Assembly (NCBI RefSeq): GCF_001190925.1
Contig: NZ_CP011072.1
Span: 372,001-436,000 of the forward strand
Direction: 5' to 3'
Source of the DNA: Azoarcus sp. CIB
GTDB taxonomy: Bacteria; Pseudomonadota; Gammaproteobacteria; Burkholderiales; Rhodocyclaceae
Length of the DNA stretch: 64,000 nt
A program made the translations under genes and the position numbers. Below, in pieces: positions 27,123 to 35,221 of the stretch (its first letter is position 1; every line of letters starts with the position of its first letter). A model generated the notes under the pieces. The model had not been told where the DNA came from. It did not search any database and saw only the letters and a list, made by a program, of their open reading frames with translations.

Positions 27123-28202
27123 ATGCGGCGTTTCCCTGTCGTCATCGCGAGTGCGCTGCTGGGCCTGGCCGGCGGGGCTCCCGCCGCGGCGGCGGCGCAA
27201 CGCGAGATCACGCGCTGGGAGGCGCCCTACGACTATTCGCAGCCCGGCGTCGCGGCACCCTACGTGCCGGCAAAGCCGGCGACACGGCGCTGGACGCTGT
27301 GCGCGGCCTTCCCGCACATCAAGGACGCCTACTGGCTGGGGGTGAATTACGGCATGGTCGACGAGGCGCGGCGCCTCGGCGTGCAGTTGCGCCTCGTGGA
27401 GGCCGGCGGCTATCCGAATCTGAGTCTTCAACGCGAGCAACTCAAGGCCTGCGGCAGCGACCCGGCGGTCGATGCGGTGATTCTCGGCACCGTGTCGTTC
27501 GACGGCCTCTCCGACGTGATCGACGAGGTCGCGCGGCGCATTCCGGTGCTCGCGACGGTCAACGACATCGCCAGCGAAGGGATCGCGGCGAAGGTCGGCG
27601 TGTCGTGGTACGAGATGGGACGGCTCGCCGGGGCGTACCTCGTGCAGCGTCATCCGGGGCGCGGTGACGAGATCCCGATCGCGTGGTTTCCTGGTCCGCA
27701 GGGCGCGGGCTGGGTGCCCTTCGTCGATCGCGGTTTTCGCGAGGCGATCGCGGGCAGTCGCATCGCCATCCGCGCGACGGCATGGGGCGACACCGCGAAG
27801 TCGATCCAGCGCAACCTCGTGCAGGGCACGCTGGACGAGCACCCGGAAGTGCGCTACGTGGTCGGCAACGCGCTGATGGCCGAGGCGGCGATCAGCGTGG
27901 TGCGCGAGCGGGGGCTGCAAGAGCGTATCGGCATCGTCGCGACCTACTTCACGCCGGCGGTGTACCGCGGCATCCTGCGCGGGCGCATCCTCGCCGCGCC
28001 CTCGGACGCGCCGGTGCTGCAGGGGCGGCTGTCGGTCGGGCAGGCGGTCGATCTCCTCGAAGGGCGGCCGGTCGCGCGCCATGTCGGCCCGCGCGTGCAG
28101 GTCGTCGATCGCGCCGCGCTGAAGCGCATCGAGCTCGACGATTCGCTGGCGCCGAGTACCTTCGTGCCGCAGTTCCGCTATCCGTCCGCGTCGACGCAAT
28201 AA
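27123..28202 (+). CDS. torT: TorT-like periplasmic TMAO-binding protein
   Basis: 359 residues with a signal peptide (IASALLGLAGGAPAAAAA). It shows the segments typical of TorT: LCAAFPHIKDAYWLGVNYGM, VEAGGYPN, GVSWYEMGRLAG, QRNLVQGTLDEHPEVRYVVGNA and a C-terminal LAPSTFVPQF. TorT is a periplasmic-binding-protein homologue that binds TMAO and relays this to TorS. Placement between divergent torS and the convergent reductase gene supports the role. The ligand could be TMAO or another N- or S-oxide. Confidence 0.93.
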   Translation: MRRFPVVIASALLGLAGGAPAAAAAQREITRWEAPYDYSQPGVAAPYVPAKPATRRWTLCAAFPHIKDAYWLGVNYGMVDEARRLGVQLRLVEAGGYPNLSLQREQLKACGSDPAVDAVILGTVSFDGLSDVIDEVARRIPVLATVNDIASEGIAAKVGVSWYEMGRLAGAYLVQRHPGRGDEIPIAWFPGPQGAGWVPFVDRGFREAIAGSRIAIRATAWGDTAKSIQRNLVQGTLDEHPEVRYVVGNALMAEAAISVVRERGLQERIGIVATYFTPAVYRGILRGRILAAPSDAPVLQGRLSVGQAVDLLEGRPVARHVGPRVQVVDRAALKRIELDDSLAPSTFVPQFRYPSASTQ

Positions 28203-28237
28203 AGCCCGGCCGGGGGTGATTCCCCTCAACCGGGCTT
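28202..28237. terminator. Hairpin after torT
   Basis: AAGCCCGG (28202-28209) pairs with CCGGGCTT (28230-28237), starting at the torT stop. A further inner stem GGGG/CCCC is possible. It probably ends torT transcription and faces the reductase gene terminator. Confidence 0.6.
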
Positions 28238-28245
28238 CGCCGCGA

Positions 28246-28265
28246 GACGCCCCGCTCGGGGCGTC
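28246..28265 (-). terminator. Hairpin after the TorA-cytochrome gene
   Basis: GACGCCCC-GCTC-GGGGCGTC is a perfect 8-bp stem with a 4-base loop, five bases after the end of the leftward reductase gene. Confidence 0.6.
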
Positions 28266-28270
28266 GCCGT

Positions 28271-30931
28271 TCACATCGCCGCCGCGTCCTTCGCGTTCTT
28301 CTCAAGGAAGTCGAGCACGATCTTCTTCTGCGCGTCGTCGAGGCCGGCGCGCGGGAACATGCTCTGCGTGATGCCGTGCCACTGCTTCTTCGTGTAGTCG
28401 CCCGGTTCGCGCGGCACATGGCACAGCGTGCAACGCTCGTAGAAGAGCTTCTCGCCCGGCGTCATGCTCGCCATCGTTGCGCCCTTCAGTGCGGCGGCGC
28501 GTTCGAAGAGCTTCATGCCGGCAACGTCGAGCGCGAGCTTGTTCGCCTTTTCCACCAGCGGAGGCTCGTAGGCGCGGTTCTCCGATTCGGCGTCGATGCA
28601 CTTTTTCAGACTCGCGATGCAGGTGTTCGCGCTCGTCGCCTGGCTCAGGCCGCTCGACGCGACGCTGGTCGTGATCATGTTGATGGCGCCGCTGTTGCAG
28701 CGTCCGCGCGAGTCGAGCTGGATCCAGTTGCCTTCCTCGAGGCTCACAACACCTTTCATGATCTGGTCGGTGACCACCGCGCCGGCGATCAGCGCGCCCC
28801 GCTCGTTGTGCAGCTCGACGAGATCGCCGCTCTTGATGCCGTTCGCCTTGGCGTCCTCGACGCTGATGCGCACGTGCTGCCGGCCCTTCACGTTCTCGTA
28901 CTTGCGCACGTCGGCCTGCGCCATCTGCGAATGCACGCGGTTGAAGGGGTGCGGGCTGACGACGTGCACCTGGCCGGGCTTCGCGTTGCCGAGGTATTCG
29001 GCAGGCTCGAGGAATTTCGGGATCGGCGGGCAGTCAGGGATCTTGAAGCTGTCGATCTCGGAGCAATACACCTCGATCTTGCCGGACTTGGTGTGCAGCG
29101 GATTCTTCACCGGGTCGGTGTAGAAGTCGCCGTGACGCACCCACTGGCGCATCTTCTCGGGCACCTCGATGCGCACGATGCCTTTCTCCCAGAACTCGTC
29201 GAAGGGCACGGGCGGGTTCGTGCGGTCGTAGGACTCGCGCAGGATCTGGGGCACGGTCTTGCCTTCCGAGAACTGGAAGCCGACGCCCATCAGGTCGCCC
29301 AGGCGGCGGAAGATCTCGAAGTCGTCGAGGCTCTCGCCGTAGGGCTGGATCACCTGGCGCATGGCGTAGATCTTGTCGTTGCTGTAGGTGCCGCCGCTGC
29401 TCATGTCGTCACGCTCGAGCGCGGAGGTCGCCGGCAGCACGATGTCGGCGAAGCGTGACGACGCGCACCACCACGGATCCTGGCAGATCACCGTGCGCAC
29501 CTTCTGGTTCATCGCGCGCAGCAACTCGTTGGTGTTCTGCTGGTGCGACATGAAGTTGTTGCCGGCGTTATAGATCAGGTGCACGTCGGGGTAGGTATGT
29601 GTCGCGCCGTCACGCGTGTATTGCTTGCCGGGGTTCATCAGCATCTCGCTGATGCGCGAAGCCGGACACCGCGCCTTCACCGGGTTGCGTCCCTGCGACA
29701 GGCCGACCGGCATCGGGTGGTTCGATTGCGGCATGCCCCCGCCGCCGTAGTGCCAGCTGAAGCCCACGCCCTGGCCGGGTTTGCCGATCTTGCCCAGCAT
29801 CGCGGCGAAGTTGATGATCGCCCAGTGCGTCATCTCGCCATGGTGCGCGCGCTGCAGCGCCCATGCGCCGGCGAACTGGGTGCGCTTGGTGGCGAAAAGT
29901 TCGGCCAGCTCGACGATCTTCTGCGCCGGGATGCCGGTGATCTTTGCCGCCCATTCGGGGGTCTTCGGCGGAGTGCCGTCGGCGTCCTTGCCGAGCAGGT
30001 AGGGCAGGAACTTGTCGAAGCCGACCGTGTACTTGTCGAGGTAGGCCTTGTCGTACTTGCCCGTCGTATACACGTGGTAGGCCATCGCGAGGAACAGCGC
30101 GGTGTCGGTGTTGGGGACGATCTTCACCCATTCCGAGCCGAGCGCCTCGTCGGTGGTCGTGAATTGCGGGTTGATCGAGATGAACTTTACGCCGCGATCC
30201 TTGATGAGCTTCCAGCGCGGGTACATCTGGTGGTCGGCCACCGTGTATTCGATGCGGTTGTTCTTCCACGGGTCGCAGCCCACCCACACCATCACCTCGG
30301 TGTGCTCGGCCATCACCTCCCACGCGGTCTGCGGCGAATACACTTCCATGTCGCCGATGATGTGCGGCAGGCTGATCTGCGAGGCGCCGCCGGAATAGTC
30401 GCCGGTCGTCACCGAATGCCCGCCGATGAGGCCGAAGAGGCGACCCTGCAGCACCTGCGGGCGCAGCAGGCCGGCGTGCGACCAGCCGCCATAGGAGCTG
30501 CTGAACAGGCTCTCGTTGCCGTGCTGCTCGGCGGTCGTGACGATGGCGTTGGCGGTGATCGCGAGGATCTCGTCCCAGGTCACGCGCACGAACGGTTCCT
30601 TGCCGCGCAGATGCGGCTTGACGTCGCCCGTCGGGTTGGCGAGGTAGGACTTGCGCACCATCGGGTATTGCACGCGGGTCTTGTGATAGACGCGGCTGAT
30701 CAGGCCTTCGGTGAGCATCTTCGTCGGCATCGCGTCGATGTCCGAAAGCGGCTGCACACCGACCAGCACGCCATTCTTCACCACCGCCTTGAACGGACCC
30801 CAGTGGCTCGCGCTCGGGATCACGACGGTGTCGGCGCCGAACACCTCGCTCGCGCCGAACCAGGCCAGCCCATTGGCAGCGACCGCCGAAGCGACGGAAG
30901 CCTTCAGAAATTCCCTTCTCGACATGCTCAT
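28271..30931 (-). CDS. torA: TorA-family molybdoenzyme fused to a TorC-like haem domain
   Basis: 886 residues. The N-terminus is a Tat signal (SRREFLK, then an Ala-rich core). The body follows TorA/BisC S/N-oxide reductases: SHWGPFKAVVKNG, TGDYSGGASQ with the Ser that should ligate molybdenum (near 175), HYGGGGMPQ, FADIVLPATSALERDD and SPHPFNRVHSQMAQ. There is no N-terminal iron-sulfur Cys cluster, as in this family. After about residue 800 comes an extra domain with one CXXCH (CTLCH near 835) followed by DYTKKQWHGITQSM, which resembles the C-terminal domain of pentahaem TorC/TorY. So reductase and electron-entry haem are in one chain. No torC or torD gene is nearby. Substrate (TMAO, DMSO or other oxide) is not proven. 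Confidence 0.9.
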   Translation of the reverse strand: MSMSRREFLKASVASAVAANGLAWFGASEVFGADTVVIPSASHWGPFKAVVKNGVLVGVQPLSDIDAMPTKMLTEGLISRVYHKTRVQYPMVRKSYLANPTGDVKPHLRGKEPFVRVTWDEILAITANAIVTTAEQHGNESLFSSSYGGWSHAGLLRPQVLQGRLFGLIGGHSVTTGDYSGGASQISLPHIIGDMEVYSPQTAWEVMAEHTEVMVWVGCDPWKNNRIEYTVADHQMYPRWKLIKDRGVKFISINPQFTTTDEALGSEWVKIVPNTDTALFLAMAYHVYTTGKYDKAYLDKYTVGFDKFLPYLLGKDADGTPPKTPEWAAKITGIPAQKIVELAELFATKRTQFAGAWALQRAHHGEMTHWAIINFAAMLGKIGKPGQGVGFSWHYGGGGMPQSNHPMPVGLSQGRNPVKARCPASRISEMLMNPGKQYTRDGATHTYPDVHLIYNAGNNFMSHQQNTNELLRAMNQKVRTVICQDPWWCASSRFADIVLPATSALERDDMSSGGTYSNDKIYAMRQVIQPYGESLDDFEIFRRLGDLMGVGFQFSEGKTVPQILRESYDRTNPPVPFDEFWEKGIVRIEVPEKMRQWVRHGDFYTDPVKNPLHTKSGKIEVYCSEIDSFKIPDCPPIPKFLEPAEYLGNAKPGQVHVVSPHPFNRVHSQMAQADVRKYENVKGRQHVRISVEDAKANGIKSGDLVELHNERGALIAGAVVTDQIMKGVVSLEEGNWIQLDSRGRCNSGAINMITTSVASSGLSQATSANTCIASLKKCIDAESENRAYEPPLVEKANKLALDVAGMKLFERAAALKGATMASMTPGEKLFYERCTLCHVPREPGDYTKKQWHGITQSMFPRAGLDDAQKKIVLDFLEKNAKDAAAM

Positions 30932-31271
30932 GATTGCATCTCCTTCAGTGCCGGTTGCTCGATTGCCTTTTCCGACCCCAATGCTAGGGAGCGTGAATGA
31001 ACAGCAGGCGCCGATTTGTCGGTTCTTCGTGAAGATGCGTTAACCACTGTTAACAGCGTGCCCGCGCATTAACCTGCGGACTGCTTCCGGTGCCGTGAAA
31101 CCCTTGCTGCGCATGGGATGTGTGCTTCAGGGCGGTTTTACACAGTCGCAATCTGCATTCACCTTGTTCGGCGCCGCCGTTCATGTCGCTTCCCCATCAT
31201 GCAATCCGAACGAGTGCGGAAGATCCGCTGCGACTCGCAAGACATTGCAACCACGATGAGGGAGTTCGATC
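30932..31271. other. 340-bp divergent control region, torA-type gene / torF
   Basis: This gap should hold promoters for the leftward reductase and the rightward torF gene. The main visible signal is a set of TTAAC repeats at 31039-31073 (listed separately). The torF start has a GAGGGAG ribosome site. No coding character is seen. Confidence 0.5.
31039..31073. promoter_or_regulatory. Candidate TorR-box array (TTAAC repeats)
   Basis: GTTAAC occurs at 31039-31044 and 31049-31054, exactly one helical turn apart, and TTAAC again at 31069-31073, about two turns on. The second copy is inside the perfect palindrome CTGTTAACAG (31047-31056). Helically phased direct repeats are typical of OmpR-family regulators, so TorR is the best candidate. 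The motif is not the E. coli tor-box decamer. Confidence 0.45.
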
Positions 31272-32018
31272 ATGAAAACGCGTTATTCGATGCTGCTGGC
31301 AGGCGCTGCGCTGGTGCTGTCCCAGACCGCGCTGGCGGAGGAAAAACCGGAAGTGCTCGGCGGCACGATCGGCGGCTCGGTGAAATTCGCCACCGACTAT
31401 GTCTTCCGCGGCGAGTCGGAGACCGTCAGCGGCGAGATCCCGGCCGTGCAGGCCTCGCTGACCTGGACGCACTCGACCGGCGTCTATCTCGGCTATTTCG
31501 GCTCGACCAACAAGTTCGAGGGCTCGCCCGACATCTACGCGGTCGTCGGCCCCTATCTCGGCAAGTACGGCAGCATCGGCGACACCGGCTTCAACTACAA
31601 CGTGATGGCCTTCTCGTACCAGTACCCGGGCGCCAACCGCTACAACTACAGCGAGCTGTACATGTACCTCGACCGCAACTTCGGGCCGGTCAACCTGAAA
31701 CTGGAGGTCACTCCGACGCTAGACGACTGGTTCGGTGTCGACGGATGGAAGGGCGTGAACTACGCGATCCACCCGAAGGTCACGCTCGGCGACGGCTGGG
31801 GCATCGACGGCTCGATCGGCTACCAGGAGCTCACCGGGCATGGCGCCGAGGGCTGGACGCACTGGAACGTGGGCGTCACGAAGCAGATGTGGGGGCTCAA
31901 CTTCGACCTGCGCTACCACGACACCGACATCGACCGCGGCCACAAGGTGTATGGCAGCCATGACGGTCGCAAGATCTTCAAGGAACGGGTCGTGTTCGCC
32001 GTGTCGAAGAGCTTCTGA
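31272..32018 (+). CDS. torF: TorF-family putative porin
   Basis: 248 residues with a signal peptide ending TALA-EEK. The mature protein starts with a TorF-type segment (GGSVKFATDYVFRGESET) and continues as alternating beta strands rich in Tyr and Trp, ending with a terminal Phe (VFAVSKSF), so an outer-membrane beta-barrel is expected. TorF proteins were named for their association with TMAO respiration and may let substrate or product cross the outer membrane. Here the gene is divergent from the TorA-type reductase, which supports a shared role. A strong hairpin follows. Confidence 0.88.
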   Translation: MKTRYSMLLAGAALVLSQTALAEEKPEVLGGTIGGSVKFATDYVFRGESETVSGEIPAVQASLTWTHSTGVYLGYFGSTNKFEGSPDIYAVVGPYLGKYGSIGDTGFNYNVMAFSYQYPGANRYNYSELYMYLDRNFGPVNLKLEVTPTLDDWFGVDGWKGVNYAIHPKVTLGDGWGIDGSIGYQELTGHGAEGWTHWNVGVTKQMWGLNFDLRYHDTDIDRGHKVYGSHDGRKIFKERVVFAVSKSF

Positions 32019-32025
32019 TCGGGCC

Positions 32026-32052
32026 GGCCGCGCACGATCGTCGTGCGCGGCC
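32026..32052 (+). terminator. Strong hairpin after torF
   Basis: GGCCGCGCACGA (32026-32037) and TCGTGCGCGGCC (32041-32052) form a perfect 12-bp stem with a 3-base loop, eight bases after the stop. No long T-run. Confidence 0.6.
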
Positions 32053-32125
32053 GAAACCATTCGTTGCAGCATGCGGTCATAGGCACGTTATCCTTCAACG
32101 TTTTTCGCGCCCCGCATCCCTGCCG

Positions 32126-32530
32126 ATGACCGACCCGACTTACGAGGCGCAACGCGCCGTGGCCACCGAGCTGGTGGCCCTCACCCTGCTGGCGGACGGC
32201 GTGCTCGCCAGCCGCGAGCTCGAGGCGCTCGACCGCCTCGGCATTCCCCAACTGCTGGGCGTCGAGCGCGACGCCCTGATCCAGGCCATCATCGACCACT
32301 GCCGCCGCCTGCTGCAGCGGCCCGAACGCATCGACCCGGTGCGCCTGCTCGACATCGAGCGCTTCGAGTTGATGCTCGACCGCATCACCGATCCGGTCCT
32401 GCGCGAGATGGTGTGCCGCGCGATGCTGGTGCTGTCCAAGGCCGATGGCATCATCTGCCTGCCCGAGCAGACCCTGCTGCGCGACGCCCTGACGCGCTGG
32501 GGCATCCCGCTCGAGAACCTGCGTGACTGA
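32126..32530 (+). CDS. TerB-like (DUF533/tellurite-resistance TerB fold) protein
   Basis: 134 residues, all-helical and without signal peptide. It shows the TerB-type pattern LTLLADGVLASRELEALDRLGI near the N-terminus and LSKADGIICLPEQTLLRDAL near the C-terminus, with acidic Asp-Gly positions where metal may bind. TerB-like domains occur in tellurite resistance and in many stress or membrane-linked proteins; the molecular role is unknown. There are no other ter genes nearby. It stands between torF and a GGDEF-EAL gene with no sign of an operon. Confidence 0.7.
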   Translation: MTDPTYEAQRAVATELVALTLLADGVLASRELEALDRLGIPQLLGVERDALIQAIIDHCRRLLQRPERIDPVRLLDIERFELMLDRITDPVLREMVCRAMLVLSKADGIICLPEQTLLRDALTRWGIPLENLRD

Positions 32531-32671
32531 TTCCTCCGGGGCGATGCAGATCGCGTCCGGGCGGCGCTGACGGGCGCTGCCGACGCGGAAGAATGGTCGT
32601 ATGATGGACTGCGGCGGCCGCGCGTTTGCGGGCCGTCCGGCGCGACAGGCCGGCAGGCGACCGGGGGATGC

Positions 32672-35098
32672 ATGTTCAGACTGACCCGCTATTTTTCGAT
32701 TGCGAGCGGAATCGCCGTGCTGGTGCTTTCGCTGGTGTTCCTGTGGGGATACCGCAGCAGCGAGATCGCCGAGCGCACGGATATCTCCGGTACGCGCAAC
32801 GAACTGCTGGCGCGCACCATCGCGAACGCGATCTGGCCCGAGTTCGGCGCGGCGCTGATGGATTCCGGAGGCCGCGACGCGCTTGCGCTGCGCGACCGCG
32901 AACTGACGGCACGCCTGCGCGAACGCATCCGCGAGCTGTCGACGGGCGTGCCGGTGATCAAGATCAAGGTGTACGACCTGAAGGGCACGGCCGTGTTCTC
33001 GACCGTCGTGCGCGAGATCGGCGAGGACAAGAGCGGCAATCCCGGTTTCCTCGCGGCGCGCGGCGGCGTGACCATGAGCGACCTCGTCTATCGCGGCCGC
33101 ATGAGCGCGACCGAGGGCGAGATCGAGAACGTGAACGTGGTGTCGAGCTACATCCCGATCCGCCCCGATGCGGACGGGCAGGTGAAGGCGGTGTTCGAGC
33201 TGTACACCGACGTCTCGGGCGACATCCGCGAGATCGACAGCGATTCGTGGCGGCTGTTGCTCGCGATCGTGCTGGGCTTCGGTGCGCTCTACGCGGTGCT
33301 GCTGCTGGTCGTTGGCCGCGCCGACCGCATCCTGCGCCGGCAGTACGGAGCGCTGCGCGAGCACGAGGCCAGCATGCGCGCGCAGAACGAGGCGCTGGAG
33401 GCCGCCAACCGGCGCCTGCACATGGCCGCGAGCGTGTTCGAACGCAGCATCGAGGGCATCGTCATCACCGACCCCGAGCAGCGCGTGATCGAGGTGAACC
33501 GCGCCTTCACCGAGATCACCGGCTATACGCCCGAGGAGGCGATCGGCGGCACCCCGCGCCTGCTGTCGTCGGGCTGGCACGACGACACCTTCTACCACGA
33601 CATGTGGAAGACGGTTAACGAGCGCGGCTACTGGCAGGGCGAAGTCACCAACCGGCGCAAGAGCGGCGAGGTTTACCGTCAGTGGCTGACCCTGTGCGCG
33701 GACTACAACGACCGGCAGGAGCTCGTGTACTACATCGGGATGTTCTACGACATCACCGAGAAACGCCTCAGCGAGGAGCGCATCGCGCGCCTGGCCTATT
33801 ACGACGCGCTGACCGGGCTGGCGAACCGGCGACTGTTCGAGGACCGGCTGGAAAACGCGGTGTTGCTCGCGCGGCGCCAGAACTCGAGCCTCGCGGTACT
33901 GTTCATCGACCTCGACCGCTTCAAGCCGGTGAACGACAGCCTCGGCCACAAGGCCGGCGACGCGCTGCTCAAGCAGGTGGCCGCGCGCCTGAGCGGCATC
34001 GTGCGCGACTGCGACACGACCGCGCGCCTGGGCGGCGACGAGTTCGGGGTGTTGCTCGCGGGCGAATCCTTCGACCGCCGACAGGTCACCGCCGCGGTCG
34101 CGCAACGCGTCCTCGATTCCCTGTCCACGCCCTTCCTCGTCGAAGGGCGGGAGATCGCGACGGGGGCCAGCATCGGCATCAGCTTCTACCCGGAGGACGG
34201 CAGCACGCCCGAGGTGCTCACCAAGCACGCCGACGTCGCGATGTACCAGTCCAAGCGCGCCGGGCGCAACCGTTACCGCTTCTTCCTGCCGTCGATGAAC
34301 GAGGGCGCGCTGGAGCGCCTGGGGCTGGAGGAGAACCTGCGCCATGCGCTGGAGCGCAACGAGTTCGAGCTGCACTTCCAGCCCAAGGTGGATACCGTGA
34401 GCGGTGCGATGACCGGTGCCGAGGTGCTGTTGCGCTGGCGCCAGCCCGAGCGTGGTCTGGTGCCGCCCGCCGAGTTCATCCCGATCGCCGAGGACACCGG
34501 CCTGATCGTCGAGATCGGCGCCTGGGTGCTGGAGCAGGCCTGCCGCAAGGTGGTCGAATGGGGCGAACGCCTGCCGCCGGGGTTCCGACTGGCGGTGAAC
34601 CTCTCGGTGCGGCAGCTGCAGGGCGACATCGACGAGACCGTGCGTGAGGCGCTCGCGGTGACCGGCGCGGATCCCGCGCGCATCGAGCTCGAGCTCACCG
34701 AGAGCATGCTGATGGAAGACACCGAACGCGCGATCGGGCTGATGGACAGGCTCTCCGCGCAGGGCGTGCAGCTCGCGCTGGACGACTTCGGCACCGGCTA
34801 TTCGTCCCTGTACTACCTCAAGCGTTTTCCGATCCACCGCCTGAAGATCGACGGCTCCTTCGTCAGCGAGCTGCCGAACGACCGCAGCTGCGCCGCGATC
34901 GTGCAGGCGACGATCGCGCTCGCACGCAGCCTCGGGCTGGAAGTGATCGCGGAAGGGGTCGAGACGACCGACCAGCGCGATTTCCTGCGCGACGCGGGCT
35001 GTCCGGAATGCCAGGGCTACCTGTTCGGATCGCCAATGCCTGCGGACGCCTTCGCGGCCCTGCTCGACGCGTGTCGGCCGCAGGCCCGGGCGTCGTGA
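32672..35098 (+). CDS. Membrane PAS-GGDEF-EAL c-di-GMP enzyme
   Basis: 808 residues. Membrane segment about 8-27, periplasmic sensor about 28-190, second membrane segment about 192-215, coiled linker, PAS (about 250-370), GGDEF (GGDEF near 454) and EAL (near 583). RxxD precedes GGDEF by five residues, so the inhibitory site is present. The EAL signature reads EVL (GAEVLLRW), a common variant; DDFGTGYSS, KIDGSFV and EGVET are intact. Likely a bifunctional or phosphodiesterase enzyme. The PAS/GGDEF portion resembles the protein at 14347-17484, but the sensor region is different. Confidence 0.9.
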   Translation: MFRLTRYFSIASGIAVLVLSLVFLWGYRSSEIAERTDISGTRNELLARTIANAIWPEFGAALMDSGGRDALALRDRELTARLRERIRELSTGVPVIKIKVYDLKGTAVFSTVVREIGEDKSGNPGFLAARGGVTMSDLVYRGRMSATEGEIENVNVVSSYIPIRPDADGQVKAVFELYTDVSGDIREIDSDSWRLLLAIVLGFGALYAVLLLVVGRADRILRRQYGALREHEASMRAQNEALEAANRRLHMAASVFERSIEGIVITDPEQRVIEVNRAFTEITGYTPEEAIGGTPRLLSSGWHDDTFYHDMWKTVNERGYWQGEVTNRRKSGEVYRQWLTLCADYNDRQELVYYIGMFYDITEKRLSEERIARLAYYDALTGLANRRLFEDRLENAVLLARRQNSSLAVLFIDLDRFKPVNDSLGHKAGDALLKQVAARLSGIVRDCDTTARLGGDEFGVLLAGESFDRRQVTAAVAQRVLDSLSTPFLVEGREIATGASIGISFYPEDGSTPEVLTKHADVAMYQSKRAGRNRYRFFLPSMNEGALERLGLEENLRHALERNEFELHFQPKVDTVSGAMTGAEVLLRWRQPERGLVPPAEFIPIAEDTGLIVEIGAWVLEQACRKVVEWGERLPPGFRLAVNLSVRQLQGDIDETVREALAVTGADPARIELELTESMLMEDTERAIGLMDRLSAQGVQLALDDFGTGYSSLYYLKRFPIHRLKIDGSFVSELPNDRSCAAIVQATIALARSLGLEVIAEGVETTDQRDFLRDAGCPECQGYLFGSPMPADAFAALLDACRPQARAS

Positions 35099-35221
35099 AC
35101 CGCCGCGCAAACTTGCTGCCCCCGCGCCAGTCTACGCCTGAAGCGTTGCGGTAATATTGCGCACCTTCCGGTGCCTGCGGCGCCGCCGCACGGAAGTCCG
35201 CCCGCCGGAGTCGTCCTGTCA

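Noticed and set aside
24371-27667. A 1098-codon plus-strand open frame
   Set aside because: It is the reverse-strand shadow of torS, whose kinase, receiver and HPt motifs are unambiguous, and it runs on into a wrong frame of torT.
31913-35110. A 1065-codon minus-strand open frame
   Set aside because: It is antisense to the GGDEF-EAL gene at 32672-35098 and to the TerB-like gene; no domain is recognisable.
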